A stretch of DNA of 64,000 bases from Atriophallophorus winterbourni (taxonomy: Eukaryota > Platyhelminthes > Trematoda > Plagiorchiida > Microphallidae), in the NCBI GenBank assembly GCA_013407085.1, contig JACCGJ010024137.1, positions 1 to 64,000 on the forward strand, given 5' to 3'. The position numbers and the translations under genes were made by a program. Of this stretch, positions 1 to 10,059 are shown piece after piece (within the stretch, counting starts at the first letter, position 1; each line of letters starts with the position of its first letter). The notes under the pieces are model-generated. The model did not search any database. It saw only the letters and a list, made by a program, of their open reading frames with translations, and was not told where the DNA came from.

Positions 1-350
1 AAGATGCCTGTGACCGTATTACTGCAGTTTCTAAGTCCGTAAGACGAGGTTCACAAGATAGATGCGTTTTCGTGCAGCACAAAGAATTTGACGTGCTTTC
101 TATTACGCTCTCTGAAATTATTTTCTAGCTCACTATTCCATTACTGATTACACAATGATTAATGCTAGTTGCTTGAAAAATTCATGTCACCGAAAGGCAA
201 GTGATAGACTTCATTCTAGGTCCGACACGAGAGCCACACACTGGGCAAGAACAGCTCGAAATGGCAGGCATTTGCTGGCAGTCAATTGAGTCGAAATAAA
301 GTATAAAATCACACAGCACTAGAAATTGCAAAATTTGGAACACCGCGCGC
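1..350 (-). mobile_element. CR1-group element, 5'-terminal fragment with start of PHD-finger ORF1 (CR1-F lineage)
   Basis: The minus strand is nearly identical to the start of the CR1-F copy at 19448-19694. It begins at the same base (GCGCGCGGTG, here at 350), runs through the 5' leader, then encodes the cysteine-rich start of ORF1 (CSCPVCGSRVGPR), the first half of a PHD-type zinc finger. The frame is broken by a 108-bp insertion at 85-192 and then leaves the window. In CR1-group elements such ORF1 proteins are thought to package element RNA. This copy can only be a fragment. Identification rests on the match to 19448-19694. Confidence 0.8.
85..192. other. 108-bp insertion inside the CR1-F fragment
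   Basis: The paralogous sequence near 19530 reads straight from CACAAAG into GCAAGTGATAG. Here about 108 AT-rich bases intervene, bounded by AAAG at 81-84 and again at 193-196, which would fit a 4-bp target duplication. I see no terminal inverted repeat and no coding potential. Confidence 0.5.
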
Positions 351-830
351 TCATCGGTGAGACTTATCCCACGGTGATTACAGCATGAGCTTCGTGCACC
401 TTTTTCAAATATAGGTATGATAACCGATTCGCCCCAACTCGGAGGGACGGATTCGACAACCACACTCCCCGAAGCGAGATCCGCCCAATTGCTGATTAGA
501 CTTGGCCACCTTCTTCTGACCAAAACAGGCGGTATGAAGCGCAATAAACCGAACACAGTCGCAACGAATACCACATACAAATCCCAGGCAGTCACACGCG
601 ATATACTTTGTCCAAGCAGCACACGAGCGCGGCGTTAAATCGTATATTCCAATTGTGTACATATTTTACATGGTTCATTATAATAAACCAAATGAACAAA
701 ATATTAGGATTAATGTAATAAAATATACCATGAGTAAAACACCATAATTCATCAGGGCCAGCAGCTTTGAATCGTTTCATGGATTCGATACACGCTTTAA
801 TTTTTAAATCATTAGGGGATCTACGCTAAC
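351..830 (-). mobile_element. RTE-group RT fragment, rearranged
   Basis: On the minus strand, motifs typical of the start of an RTE reverse transcriptase are visible: KAAGPDEL near 745-765 and SWGESVIIPIFEKG followed by CNHRGISL at about 365-450. They parallel KAPGLDELPAEL and PVFKKGSRKECGNHRGISL in the RTE-b copy at 11670-11880. Between them lies AT-rich sequence (about 640-735) and a stretch without clear RT similarity, so the fragment is rearranged or carries an insertion. No functional frame remains. Confidence 0.55.
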
Positions 831-1577
831 AGGCCAAGGATCACACTGCTTGAACTTGCGTGGTACGTTCAACTTGGTTGTATTTCCCACGCTCTTGTTA
901 ACAATCCATTTCCAGATTGCTTTTATCTGATTTTGCTGTAAATTGGTAATCAATTTATTGCATTATACACATCATAACGCGAAGTCTATTTCGTCTGTGA
1001 AATTTATTTGCTGTAATCACTTTTCAAATATTTTCTTTATTATGATTGCCAACAAGTGCCTAAAAAATCTTGTTGCAGAAAAGTATTAAATGGTATTGAG
1101 TGTAATACTTGCAGAAGATGGGCACATCCGACGTGTTCAGGGATACATCCCGAGCACTATAAGGTTTATGTTACTTACCGTTCGCTCCAATGGATATGTA
1201 GTGAGTGCCAATGGGCAGCTAAAAAAGCATTTTCCGAAAAGGCTAAAGTGCTCGTTCTCGGCAATACAGCACAGCTTCTAAGGTTAGTGTGGATAGATTT
1301 TTTGCTGAAGTTGTACGTGAGAGAATCACTGCTAGCCCCGCGGTACAAACAACGAACTCCAAAGAAATTACGGTGAGTAAAAATCCCAAGCCTACAAAGT
1401 CACGCAAAAGGACTAAAAAGGTTAAGGCACCGGATCAAGCGGCCAAGCCAAATGTCACATCACAGACCCCATCTTCTAAGCCTTCGAAGCCACGTAAAAG
1501 TAGGAACAAGGCACAGACAGGTCGTAAAGAGGTAGACACTAGAAAATTTGACTCTCAGTCAAATTTACTTGCTACTG

Positions 1578-2730
1578 TCGTTTCGACTCCGTCGGCCGAG
1601 ATTCGCTGTGGAGCGTAATGCTTGCAGATGGTATGCCGGAGAAACTTGTGCACATGATGCAAGCGTACTATTCATTCACGCAGAGCCGCGTACGCGCATA
1701 CGGAATGATGTCCTCGACGTTTTCATTAGGACTGGTGTCCGGCAAGGGTGCCCTTTGTCCCCTGTGCTATTCAACTTCGCGATCGATTGGACTATGAAGC
1801 AGGCGCTTTCAGATTACGCCGGTGTGATACTGAGTCCGAGCGTTTCGATTGCCGATTTGGAGTATGCCGATGACATCGTAATTTTGGGGGATGATCCTGA
1901 AACGCTTTAGTCGACCCTGGAACGCCTCAGCTCATTTGCTTCTATGCTGGGGCTACGAATCAACACGCGCAAAACCAAGTATTTTACCACCGCCACTGGA
2001 CCTCATCCGCCTCTCAAGATTGGTGGCGAGAACTTGGAGATGGTGAACACTTTTCGTTACCTTGGTTCGTGCGTGCTACCGTCAGGCCAAGCCAGGGATG
2101 AGATACCGACCCATGTACAAGCTGCGCGCACGGCGTTTTCGCGACTACGTTGGGTTCTATTTAGCCGTAGAGAAATCAGCCGACGTACAAAGCTGCGCGT
2201 CTACAGAGCGGCGATTCGCCCAGTTCTCACTTATGGATGCGAGACGTGGCCTGTACGGGTGGAGGATATGCAGAAACTAGAGGTTTTTGACCACTGGTGT
2301 CTCCGACGCATCCTCAATGTTCGATGGGATGAGCGGGTAACGAATGACGAGGTTCGCCACCGTTGTTTTGATATCCCTCGCCTGAGTTCGATATTGCGAC
2401 AACACCGACTGAGATGGTTTAGCCACATTCTGAGACGCTCGGACGCTGAACTAACCAGGATGACACTATCGCCGACACCCTGCGCAGAATGGTGTTGTCG
2501 TAGCGGAGGACAAGTGAAGACTTGGCTCGCCACCGTGAGATCGGACGTAGAGCTGCTTGGTCTACGATCGGTTTACGGATGGCGCACGTGGGACCGGACC
2601 TGGCTTACAATCTGCGCGGATCTCGCTACTAACCGCCGAGCGTGGGCGGCTGCAATCCGTGACGTCAATGAAGCCGACTCATCCTCCAGGAGGAGATAGT
2701 CGCACTAAAGTGAAGTAAAGTAAGTATAAG
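1578..2730 (+). mobile_element. RTE-a: 5'-truncated RTE-group copy inserted in CR1-A ORF1
   Basis: The copy starts inside the RT domain (FDSVGRDSLW, 1583) and ends after a short AAGT-rich tail near 2727. It lacks 5' leader and endonuclease, as expected of an incomplete reverse-transcription product. Codons for Asn-Leu-Leu flank both sides of the insertion (about 1560 and 2735), a possible decayed target duplication. Orientation matches the host element. Confidence 0.75.
1583..2699 (+). pseudogene. RTE-a reverse transcriptase, C-terminal two-thirds
   Basis: Recognisable RT blocks in order are FDSVGRDSLW, then GVRQGCPLSPVLFNF, then the catalytic box LEYADDIVILG (about 1857-1890), then the RTE-type C-terminal block YGCETWPVRVEDM and LRWFSHILRR. 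One frameshift lies near 1700 and a TAG near 1910 separates the catalytic box from the C-terminal part. From about 1944 to 2699 the frame is open for 251 codons. The catalytic aspartates are present but no complete domain is. The family call rests on the C-terminal block shared with RTE-b (12720-12950). Confidence 0.8.
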
Positions 2731-2931
2731 AAATCTGCTTCGTAAGGTTGGTATGCGCCCAGATACGACACTAAGGCGTGTTCATCGTATTGGCGTGTGG
2801 AAGGGTGCCAAAAGTGAGTCTAGCTACTCTCCAAGACCACTTTCAGTTAAATTTCTCTTGCAGTCTGAGCGTGACCAGAGCGTGCAAGTTACATTGTTTT
2901 AAATGAAACTAACAAAGCGAAACATGTTGTC

Positions 2932-3240
2932 GTGCCCGACGACAAGAAGGAATCCGATAGGTCAAAGAATTCACGTTATGATGTAAATTATAACAGAATG
3001 CGCTGTTCTTCAGAAAAGAATGGCTCTTTGTCAAGTATGGAAATCACGGATGGATCTGGGGATGAAAACGATAATCACCGTATTGTCCCTGAAATTCCAC
3101 AGCTCGTGATTAGCGACCTTCAAGGTACGGCAGAACTTCAGGCCGCGCAAGGCGAATCCACTCTCTTAAGCAGCACACCAAAAAACGTGCTGACTCCTTG
3201 GTTATTACGCCCAAGGATCAACATGGACTAAGTGTGAATA
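2932..3240 (+). pseudogene. CR1-A linker between ORF1 and endonuclease
   Basis: An open stretch of about 99 codons, rich in Ser, Asp, Glu and Asn, links the ORF1 region to the endonuclease. The motif VISDLQGTAEL with a following SSTPKN resembles VNDLQGTSVPA and GSTPKK in CR1-N ORF1 (about 58870-58945), so it probably belongs to the ORF1 protein or its spacer. No catalytic motif is seen. Confidence 0.45.
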
Positions 3241-3910
3241 TATCGCGAGACACCGTCGCCACAGTGATATACGGAAACTCATGTAGTATCCGAAATAAAT
3301 GGTCTGAACTCTCCATCCTAGCGCATGAGTTACAACCGCATGTAATAGCACTGTCCAAAACCTGGCTATCTGCAACTGACCATATTCCTGACTCAATTTG
3401 TAGTTGTTATTCTGTGGTCAGATGTGATAGACCAGGTGAACTAAACGGGGATGGAGTTGCTATCTTTCTGAGACTAGGTTTTCGAACTTCAGAATCGAGC
3501 GTTAGGCTCAGCACGCACAACGTCCGATTAGCTCATGTATCGTTAAATCTTACAAGCAATCAATGTTTATACCATGCGCTTATATGAGCCCGCAAGCAGG
3601 ACCTCAGGACATGCAAAATTTGCTTGGCAATCTCCGTTTGTTGCACACACTTGGGTCCCAGGTTCTTATAGTTGGAGATTTCAACCTACCAGATATATCT
3701 TGGCTGAACCAGTGCTGTTCATCTGATAAGATGTCTGAGGACTTCATCGAATGGTCTTATATGCATGCCATGAGTCTACATGTCAATGAGCCCACAAGAT
3801 TCCGTCAGGGCTGCTTACCTGCGATCCTGGATCTCGTTATCTATTCAAGCGAAGAAATGGTTCGCCAGGTAGATTATCTCACTTCACTAGGAAAAAGTGA
3901 TCACGTTGTG
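3230..3910 (+). pseudogene. CR1-A EEP endonuclease, N-terminal two-thirds
   Basis: The apurinic-type endonuclease of CR1 ORF2 nicks the target DNA. Visible motifs are the N-terminal block SIRNKWSELSILAHEL, then SKTWLS (family form E-T-W-L; the Glu is Lys here), then VGDFNLPDISWLN with its catalytic Asp/Asn, and GKSDHVV near the break. A frameshift lies near 3575. The domain is cut at 3910 by the Gypsy insertion, with the target base set TTGTG repeated at 14086-14090, and resumes there. Replacement of the usual Glu suggests decay as well as interruption. Confidence 0.8.
3906..3910. repeat. Target-site duplication TTGTG (left copy, Gypsy)
   Basis: TTGTG directly precedes the LTR end at 3911 and recurs at 14086-14090 directly after the other LTR. 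Removing one copy and the element restores an open CR1 frame. Confidence 0.85.
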
Positions 3911-4174
3911 TGTTGTGTTTTTAGAGCGAGTTCCGGCTGACCCAACACTCACGAAATTGGTAGAAGACGACTGACAGAATGCTTCGATTTATTTACAGCT
4001 AATTTTTATATATATGTACAATTAACCAACTAGATGAACGAAAGTGAAGCCAAGCTACTGAAGCCAAGCTGCTATATTGATTCAAATCGGCGAGCTATGT
4101 ACAATTGATTAAAAACGATCAATACTTCCAAAGCAATGCGAGTTTTGACGTGCCTAGATTGAACGACCTTGACA
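3911..4174 (-). repeat. Gypsy 3' LTR (264 bp)
   Basis: In plus orientation it begins TGTTGTGTTTTT and ends CCTTGACA, so it has TG...CA ends in both directions. It aligns along its whole length with 13733-14085. By eye roughly 20 positions differ outside an AT tract that is much longer in the other copy. Confidence 0.85.
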
Positions 4175-4190
4175 CCTCCCCCTGCGAAAA
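4175..4190 (-). other. Polypurine tract of the Gypsy element
   Basis: On the minus strand CGCAGGGGGAGG sits directly before the TGTCAAGG start of the 3' LTR, where a plus-strand primer tract is expected. Confidence 0.75.
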
Positions 4191-4204
4191 AAGGACGTTC
4201 ACCT

Positions 4205-5838
4205 TCAGTCTATGTACGCCTTGTTTCTTGGATCGATTTGAAATGGTTGAACCATTGTTTTTCTTCGTGTTGGGTATCTTCTCTCTGCTGTCTCGTTTGT
4301 GCGATGTTGTTCAGCAAGACGGTTGTCGACTCTTTGCCTTTGTTCATCAGTGCTGATAGGTTGGTCTACTTGCAGTAGTTCGTTAAGACTGTGACTGGGA
4401 ACAGATGGTTCTTTTGGGCGAGGTCTTGTTCGCATTTGGTTTGCGTGCCGAACAATCTGCTTTCTATCGGCCATGACTTCGTACAATACATTGCCGCGTC
4501 TTCTCGTTACGACAACTGGTTTCCAAACCAATACGTGTTGTCGAAGGCATGTAATCCATACGTGTTCCCCAGGCCTGAATGATCTTCGACGAGCGCCATG
4601 GCGTCGGTTGTATTGATTTTTCATCTTCCGATTTGGGATCAACTTTATCGGAGGTCTGGGGTATATTGCATCAAAGGTAGCCCGGAGTTTTCGTCCCATG
4701 AGAGATTCTGCTGGGGATTGACCATTCGGTGAATTCGGGTTTGGTGTAATCCGGTAACTGAAGAAGAATTGATCTAGAATGCGATCCAGTGGTCCTTTGG
4801 ATTCAGCCTTCTGAAGGGCTCGCTTCAGAGTGTCCACAAATCTTTCAGCCTGCCCATTGGATTGAGGGTAATATGGTGCCGTTCTGATATGATTTATTCC
4901 ATTCTAAATGCAAAATTCTGTGAACAGCTTGAAGGTAAATTGAGACCCGTTGTCAGACACCAAAGTTTCTGGGATACCATGCTGAGTGAAGATTCGTCTC
5001 ATCGTTCGAACTGTCTGAGCTGCAGAAGTTTGTATTATCATAGTTACCTCTGGCCATTCGCTGTACGCATCCACCATGACGAAGAAATGCACTCCTCTGA
5101 ACGGACCAACAAAGTCAACGTGCACACGTGACAACGGTTTTATTGGCTGCGGCCAAGAGTGTAGTTCGGTCTTGACAGGAAGTCTTGCTATCACGGCACA
5201 CTTGGAACAAGACCGGCAAAGATCTTCTACTCGTTGGTCAAACTGGGGCCAGAAGACGTAACTTCGTACTAATGCTTTCATTCGGTTTATCCCGGAGTGA
5301 CCACGGTGAAACTGACGTAGAATACGTTCACGTAAGCCCTCTGAAATCACAACTCGATCCGCGAAGAAAAGGCAAGTGTCTGTCTGCGAAAGTGAGTTCC
5401 TTCGTCGGAAATATGGGGTCAACTCACCGTTTGGACATTTCTTTGGCAATCCCTTTTGCAAGTAGGATAATACTCGTTGAAGTATTGGATCAGATTTTGT
5501 TGCATTTTTTATCATCTTTGAGTGATGTTCCCAAGTGAGTAGGCGAGGATGCCCCGTCAATATCTGCGGTGAGGGCGGCGATCACTGCGTCTTCGGGTTC
5601 GACTTTGTTCGCATCAATAAGGCGTGAGAGGGCATCAGCCTGTCCGATAGCCTCAGTTCGTATGTACTTTATATCAAGTTGATAGCCCGAAAGTAACGTA
5701 GCCCAACGTTGTAAGCGACTTGCTGTTTATATAGGGATGCCCTTCTTGGATCCAAATATTGTTAATAGCGGCTTGTGGTCTGTGAGCAATGTGAATTTTC
5801 GTCCGCACAGCATCTTATGGAACTTTTAAACAGGTTTC
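4205..5838 (-). pseudogene. Gypsy pol: RNase H end and integrase
   Basis: Reading from 5838 leftward, the RNase H part shows [13 protein letters not shown] and RLQRWATLLSGYQLDIKY. Integrase follows with the zinc-binding set FHRGHSG ... CRSCSKC, then the catalytic core: HVDFVGPF, SDNGSQF and NGQAERFVD carry the D-D-E residues. A C-terminal part with PGEHVW and KPVVVTRRRGNVLYEV follows. In-frame stops lie near 5727 and at about 4902 (TAG), so the enzyme cannot be made intact. The end at 4205 directly precedes the polypurine tract. Such integrases insert cDNA into host chromosomes. Confidence 0.85.
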
Positions 5839-5849
5839 AAGTTTTCTCA

Positions 5850-6369
5850 ACAATAAATGAATAAATGAATATTTTATTCTTGGAATTCCAAGGCATGTTA
5901 AGCATGATCGATAATTATCAAAGTTGTTTGTATACATGAAGCATAAAAAATGGCCAATAGTTATTAACATTTTCAAGGTCATACGTGCTTATAATTTTTC
6001 GTTCGTTAAAATGGTCCAGGTAAATGATAATCAATCAGTTTGACAGAAATTCTGTATGAAAAGAAAATCGGGTGAGGGGAAAAATGACACGAAGAATATC
6101 AAAGAACGATGGACCAGAACATCGAAGATGTGAGGAATCTCGACGAGTCAGAATCTTCAAAAATGTTCAGTTGGAACACATTATTATTGTCGAATATATG
6201 TTTTGAATCGAGAGTCTCTTTGTGGGTATTCGTAGAAGATTCGGCATCGCAGTGTTGCCTCGTTTGTGAGCCGGAAATCTTCATATGGATGTAAAGAGGT
6301 AATCTGGAAAATAAATACTAAAGCACGGAGTGACTGTTCATTATGAAAGTTGAAAAACTGATATCACTG
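5850..6369 (-). other. J1 3' UTR and tail
   Basis: Noncoding in sense orientation. It holds the palindrome CTTGGAATTCCAAG at 5879-5893 just before the tail, shared with J2 (21725-21738), a plus-strand fragment (36404-36417) and, with changed centre, J3 and J4. The short frames here on both strands look like chance. Confidence 0.7.
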
Positions 6370-7700
6370 TTAATATCCAGTAATGCCATGATTGTATAGT
6401 TCATCTAATGAGACATCCAGGTTCAGAAGTTTCATTGATTTTTCAACTGTGAGAAATGAATTCAGATGTGATTTAAAATCACATAGTGAGGTACAAAGTC
6501 TTATGTTTTTCGGAAGAATATTCCAGAGTTTAGCGTATTTATTTAGGTAGAAGTTACTTCTTAATTTCGTACAGGATCTGAGTAATTCCACTGGGTTATC
6601 TCGATTTCTTAAATTATATCTAGAACCTTGTCGAAAGCGAATAGACGAATTTATATCTATATTATCAGAAGATATTATTCTAAAGAACAGTATTAGGTTG
6701 TGTCTAATTCTACGGAACCGTAGTGTTTCTAGCTTGAGCTGCTTACATCTTTCTCTATATGATTGATTCAAGCTATATCCGGTGATTGATTTGATGAGAG
6801 TACGTTGTACTTTTTTCAAAAGGATGGTATCGGTTTTATTTATACTGCTATATATTATATTACAGTAATCAAAGAGGGGTATGGTGAAAAATTCATAAAG
6901 TTCTAACTTACAGTGTGGGAGAGTGAAGAACTTATGGATCATATTAACACTCTGCTTTGCCTTTGAGATCACGTGATGAATATGCTCGTTGAATGTAAGC
7001 GATGCTGAATATTTGAACCCAAGATCACGTGTGCAATCGATAATTTGAATAGGATTACCATTAAGAAGGATTGAGTTATCAGGAATTGTACATCTCAAAG
7101 GCATGAACTCAGATTTTTCTACAGAAAATGAGAGACCATTAATTTTACCCCATTTGGATAATGCATCCAAATCTTTGTTTAGTCTGGCAATGTAAGTTTG
7201 TGTTTCAGAAGATGGGAAGGAAATTACTACTTTCATGTCGTCTGCAAACAAGAATAGTTTACTATGAGAGACGGCTGTATGTACATCATTTATGTATAGG
7301 AGAGAAAGTAATGGACCTAAAACACTGCCTTGTATCACGTTACTTGGAATCAGCAAGGTGCGCGATCTGTGACCATAAACCTCAACACAGTATGTGCGAT
7401 CTGTAAGAAAAGAAGTGAGCAAAGAATGAAGATTGCCACCTATACCAAATGAACTTAGCTAAGATAGTAATAGGTTATGCGGTGCTGTGTCGAAAGCTTT
7501 GGTTGTATCAAGGAAGACAACTATAACTGAAAAGCCAATTTCAATTGAACTTGTGATGCAGTCTAAGTATTCTAGCTGTCAAGTAATGCAGGATCTTTTG
7601 TTAAGGAATCCGTGCTGTGCCTCAGAAAAGAAACTAGGTGTCAGGTATTCAAGCATAGCTTTCTTTACAATTTTTAAAAATAATCTTGATTAGAAGGCTG
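6370..7700 (-). pseudogene. J1 reverse transcriptase
   Basis: The RT has the CR1-type blocks SNVIQGSVLGPLLSLLYIND and the catalytic LFLFADDMKVV (about 7230-7260), followed by thumb and C-terminal connection to the conserved terminus YNHGITGY. From 7422 to 6370 the frame is open for 350 codons. The upstream part (7422-7700), which should hold the first RT blocks, is broken by stops and a shift; an ATG-initiated protein from 7422 would lack the palm's first aspartate region. The enzyme would copy element RNA at nicked DNA. Confidence 0.8.
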
Positions 7701-7706
7701 TATGAT

Positions 7707-9302
7707 TCATTGGTCGGTAGTTAGCACTAAGTGTTTCGAGCCAGATTTGTATCTGGGTATATTAATTGAGTGTTTCCATTCTGCCGGAAAGGTACCAGGT
7801 TCAATAGATGCGTTAAATAGGTTGAGCAGGAGAAGTTGAAAGTCTTTACCACCCATTTTGCATGTGGCTGGAGGTATGCCTGCTGTGTCAGGATTAAGAC
7901 TGACAGTTGATTGCTGACATAATTCATTTATATCACTCAGGTTTATACTCGAAGTATTTAGTGTATTCGGTGAAGAGAGATGACTGGTTGTGTAAACGTA
8001 GTCTGAATTGTTGTAGGTAGAGTCAAAGTACAGAAGGAATTCTTCGCAGATAGCATCAGGTGATCTAACAATTGTTTCAACGGCGGATGAATTACAATAT
8101 TTGATAATGAAATCTGTGTTGCTGGGTGAGTTGAATGATCTTAACTTGAAAAGCTTATTTAGTGATTTCGGCTTATCCTGACTTAAAAGTGCTTTGTTTT
8201 CGTCGGCTCTAAGCGTGCTAACTAAAGCATATCTGTGACTTCTTGATAGTTCATAAGAACGAAGAAGGGCGAATATGTCATGTGTTTTTACAGCAACGGA
8301 ATGTAGTTTCATCATTTTCTTTTCTATTTTCTGGGCTTTCGGTAATTTTGAGTGCCTAATGAGCTTATATGATGCCTTCATAAGTAACCCTTTCAATTGT
8401 GAATGAAATGTTGAAGAGACTGTTGTGAAATCACTAGAGAGAAAGAATCGGCTCCAGTCTTCTGTTTTATTGAATTCTGACAGTAGATTCCAGTTAATGT
8501 AGTTGTAGGTATGCTTATTATTAGATGGCTGCAAATAATTGACAGAAGCTGTGGCGCATAATATTTGGAATGATAATATTCTATGGTCACTGTTAAGGAA
8601 TAATGAAATTACCTTCAGGTTAGCTGGAATAAGGTTCAGAGTGAAGACTAGGTCTAAGATATTGTCATTTCTTGTAGGTTGGTCAATAAATTGTTTATAT
8701 TCTAGTAAGTCAATCGTTCTAGTGAAAGGTGTATAGCAGCTGTGATGTGCAGAATCGTGCCAGTTCAATTTTGGCATGTTGAAGTCACCAGCAATAAGCT
8801 TATATTTCGTGTGGTGTAGAGATGCTTCTATAAACGCATTAATTAAGGAATCCATTTTAGAGATGGTTGAAGACGGTGGATAATAAATACAACCTATTAA
8901 GAGATCCAAGGATGGTAATACAATCCATGTTGAGTCTTCTAGTTCTGTCAGTCTAGGTGCAGTAAAGGTATCAGCTTTAAATTTGGAAGAAACATAGATA
9001 AGAGTACCACCTCCCCGTTTAAAAGTTCTGTTATTTCTGAATATCTGGTAATTAGGTACTATAAGTGTTGAGTCAGGCTGGTCATCTCGGGTCCACGTTT
9101 CAGTTATAAGAATAATGTCTACTAAGTTCGTAATGAGAAAAGATTTTAGCATTTGGATTTTAGGGGTAATTGATCGGGCATTTATAAGTAGAATACTAAC
9201 ATGAGAAGGAGCGGGATTAAAAGGAGTGAAAGTAAAATGAGACAAAAATTTAGAGCAATTAATATTTAATTTATTATTTTTGGAAAAAATTGGCATGGCC
9301 AT
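7707..9302 (-). pseudogene. J1 EEP endonuclease and linker (531 codons open)
   Basis: The open frame carries the endonuclease motifs LLINARSITPK, LITETWTRDD, IAGDFNMPKLNWHD and LNSDHRIL in the right order and spacing, then a long basic linker to the start of RT (ICKMGG/PAEWKHSINIPRYKSGS). The frame is intact to about 7707, where it passes into the broken RT start. An ATG lies at the 5' end close to ORF1, and the two frames nearly touch at 9302/9274. All endonuclease catalytic positions appear present. Confidence 0.8.
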
Positions 9303-9641
9303 AAAAAGGCGTGCATGGTACGTATTGAGATGTGTATCGGTTGTAAAATGAAGGATTTTGAGTCATATAATTAGAGGAGTAAAATGGTTGAGCGTAATAA
9401 CCAGGGGAGTAAGGAGATGGTCTGTAAAGCAAGGGGTAGTCAATGGGAGACTGATTATACTTTTTAGGGGGGTATGGTGGTTGAATACGGCAACTGGTAT
9501 ATTGTGCGCGCCTATTATTATTCACCAACGTCATTTGTTGGTTTGGGAGCTTCATGAATGGCGTGTTTCTAAATGAGACAGGGTTTAGGAGAAGACGTTG
9601 TGTCTGTCTAAAATTAGGTTAGGGAAGTGAACGCTTAGTGG
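9274..9641 (-). pseudogene. J1 ORF1, C-terminal part
   Basis: About 93 codons rich in Tyr, Pro, Ser and Gln (for instance YPPKKYNQSP) overlap the start of ORF2. The matching J2 frame (24698-25084) continues upstream into an RRM-like domain, so this is the disordered C-terminal tail of the same ORF1. RTE-b separates it from the remaining upstream J1 sequence at 13363-13430. Confidence 0.55.
9630..9641. repeat. 12-bp target duplication (left) of RTE-b
   Basis: AACGCTTAGTGG lies directly before RTE-b and again at 13363-13374 directly after it. The uninterrupted J2 has the related AACGCTCAGTGG near 24851, which identifies the original site. Confidence 0.9.
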
Positions 9642-10059
9642 TTTCAAAGGTTGTCACAGCCGGAAGTGGCAGTGGGGATGAGCTCCCACTGTCTAAAATG
9701 CTCCCATATGGCGTGCGTCTCAACCAGCCTCTGACAACCAAAGCTCAGCTCCAGGCCTGCACGTGGCGGAACTGCTTCTATTGACAGGAGAAAGGGCGAA
9801 GGCGGGTGACTGGCGCCTAAAAACCAGTTTGCTCCGGGCAGATTGAGCTTGTTAGCCTGGGAAGGCAGTCCATCTAAGGGAAGGAAAACCCTGATTCCAA
9901 TCCTCCGCTGCCTTGCAGCATACCCGTTTGCGGGAAAGGCTTCGGGAGTGAACCCTGAGGAAAAAATCCCTGCTGCCTTGCGGGAAGACTTTTGAGTCAA
10001 AGGCTCCGGGTGGGGTCCCCTAAGCTAACCCCCTACTTCGGCAATGGCAACCGGGTAGT
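9642..10059 (+). other. RTE-b 5' leader with conserved, probably structured blocks
   Basis: The leader begins TTTCAAAGGTTGTCAC. It contains a hairpin at 9671-9690 (AGTGGG ... CCCACT), a perfect 7-bp long-range pairing GGTTGTC 9649-9655 with GACAACC 9733-9739, and a 53-nt block at 9765-9817. That block matches the minus-strand leader of RTE-e (53888-53940) at 51 of 53 positions although the two elements' proteins are very different. It ends just before the ORF. Function is unknown; a structured RNA is the simplest reading. Confidence 0.7.

Larger units (their letters stand above)
1042..2900 (+). pseudogene. CR1-A ORF1: PHD finger plus basic linker and C-terminal RRM-like segment (interrupted)
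   Basis: The likely start is the ATG at 1042; a one-base shift follows before the zinc finger. The finger shows ECNTCRRWAHPTC and then WICSEC, the C-x2-C-x4-H-x2-C ... W-x-C-x2-C half of a PHD finger. From about 1370 the protein is very rich in Lys, Arg, Ser and Pro, suggesting nucleic-acid binding. RTE-a enters at about 1578. Beyond it, near 2735-2870, the frame resumes with LLRKVGMRPD and HRIGVWKGAK, resembling the conserved C-terminal domain of non-LTR ORF1 proteins. The domain reading is family knowledge; the RNA-binding role is inferred. Confidence 0.7.

Noticed and set aside
9358..9576. Plus-strand frames over J1 and J2 (for example 9358-9576, 24523-24777, 7161-7406)
   Set aside because: They are antisense shadows of ORF1 and ORF2 of minus-strand elements, without motifs of their own.
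9642..9740. HDV-like self-cleaving ribozyme at the RTE-b 5' end
   Set aside because: A 7-bp P1-like pairing exists, but its 5' strand begins 7 nt inside the element and I could not place the other stems of the double pseudoknot. Kept only as one possibility for the conserved leader.
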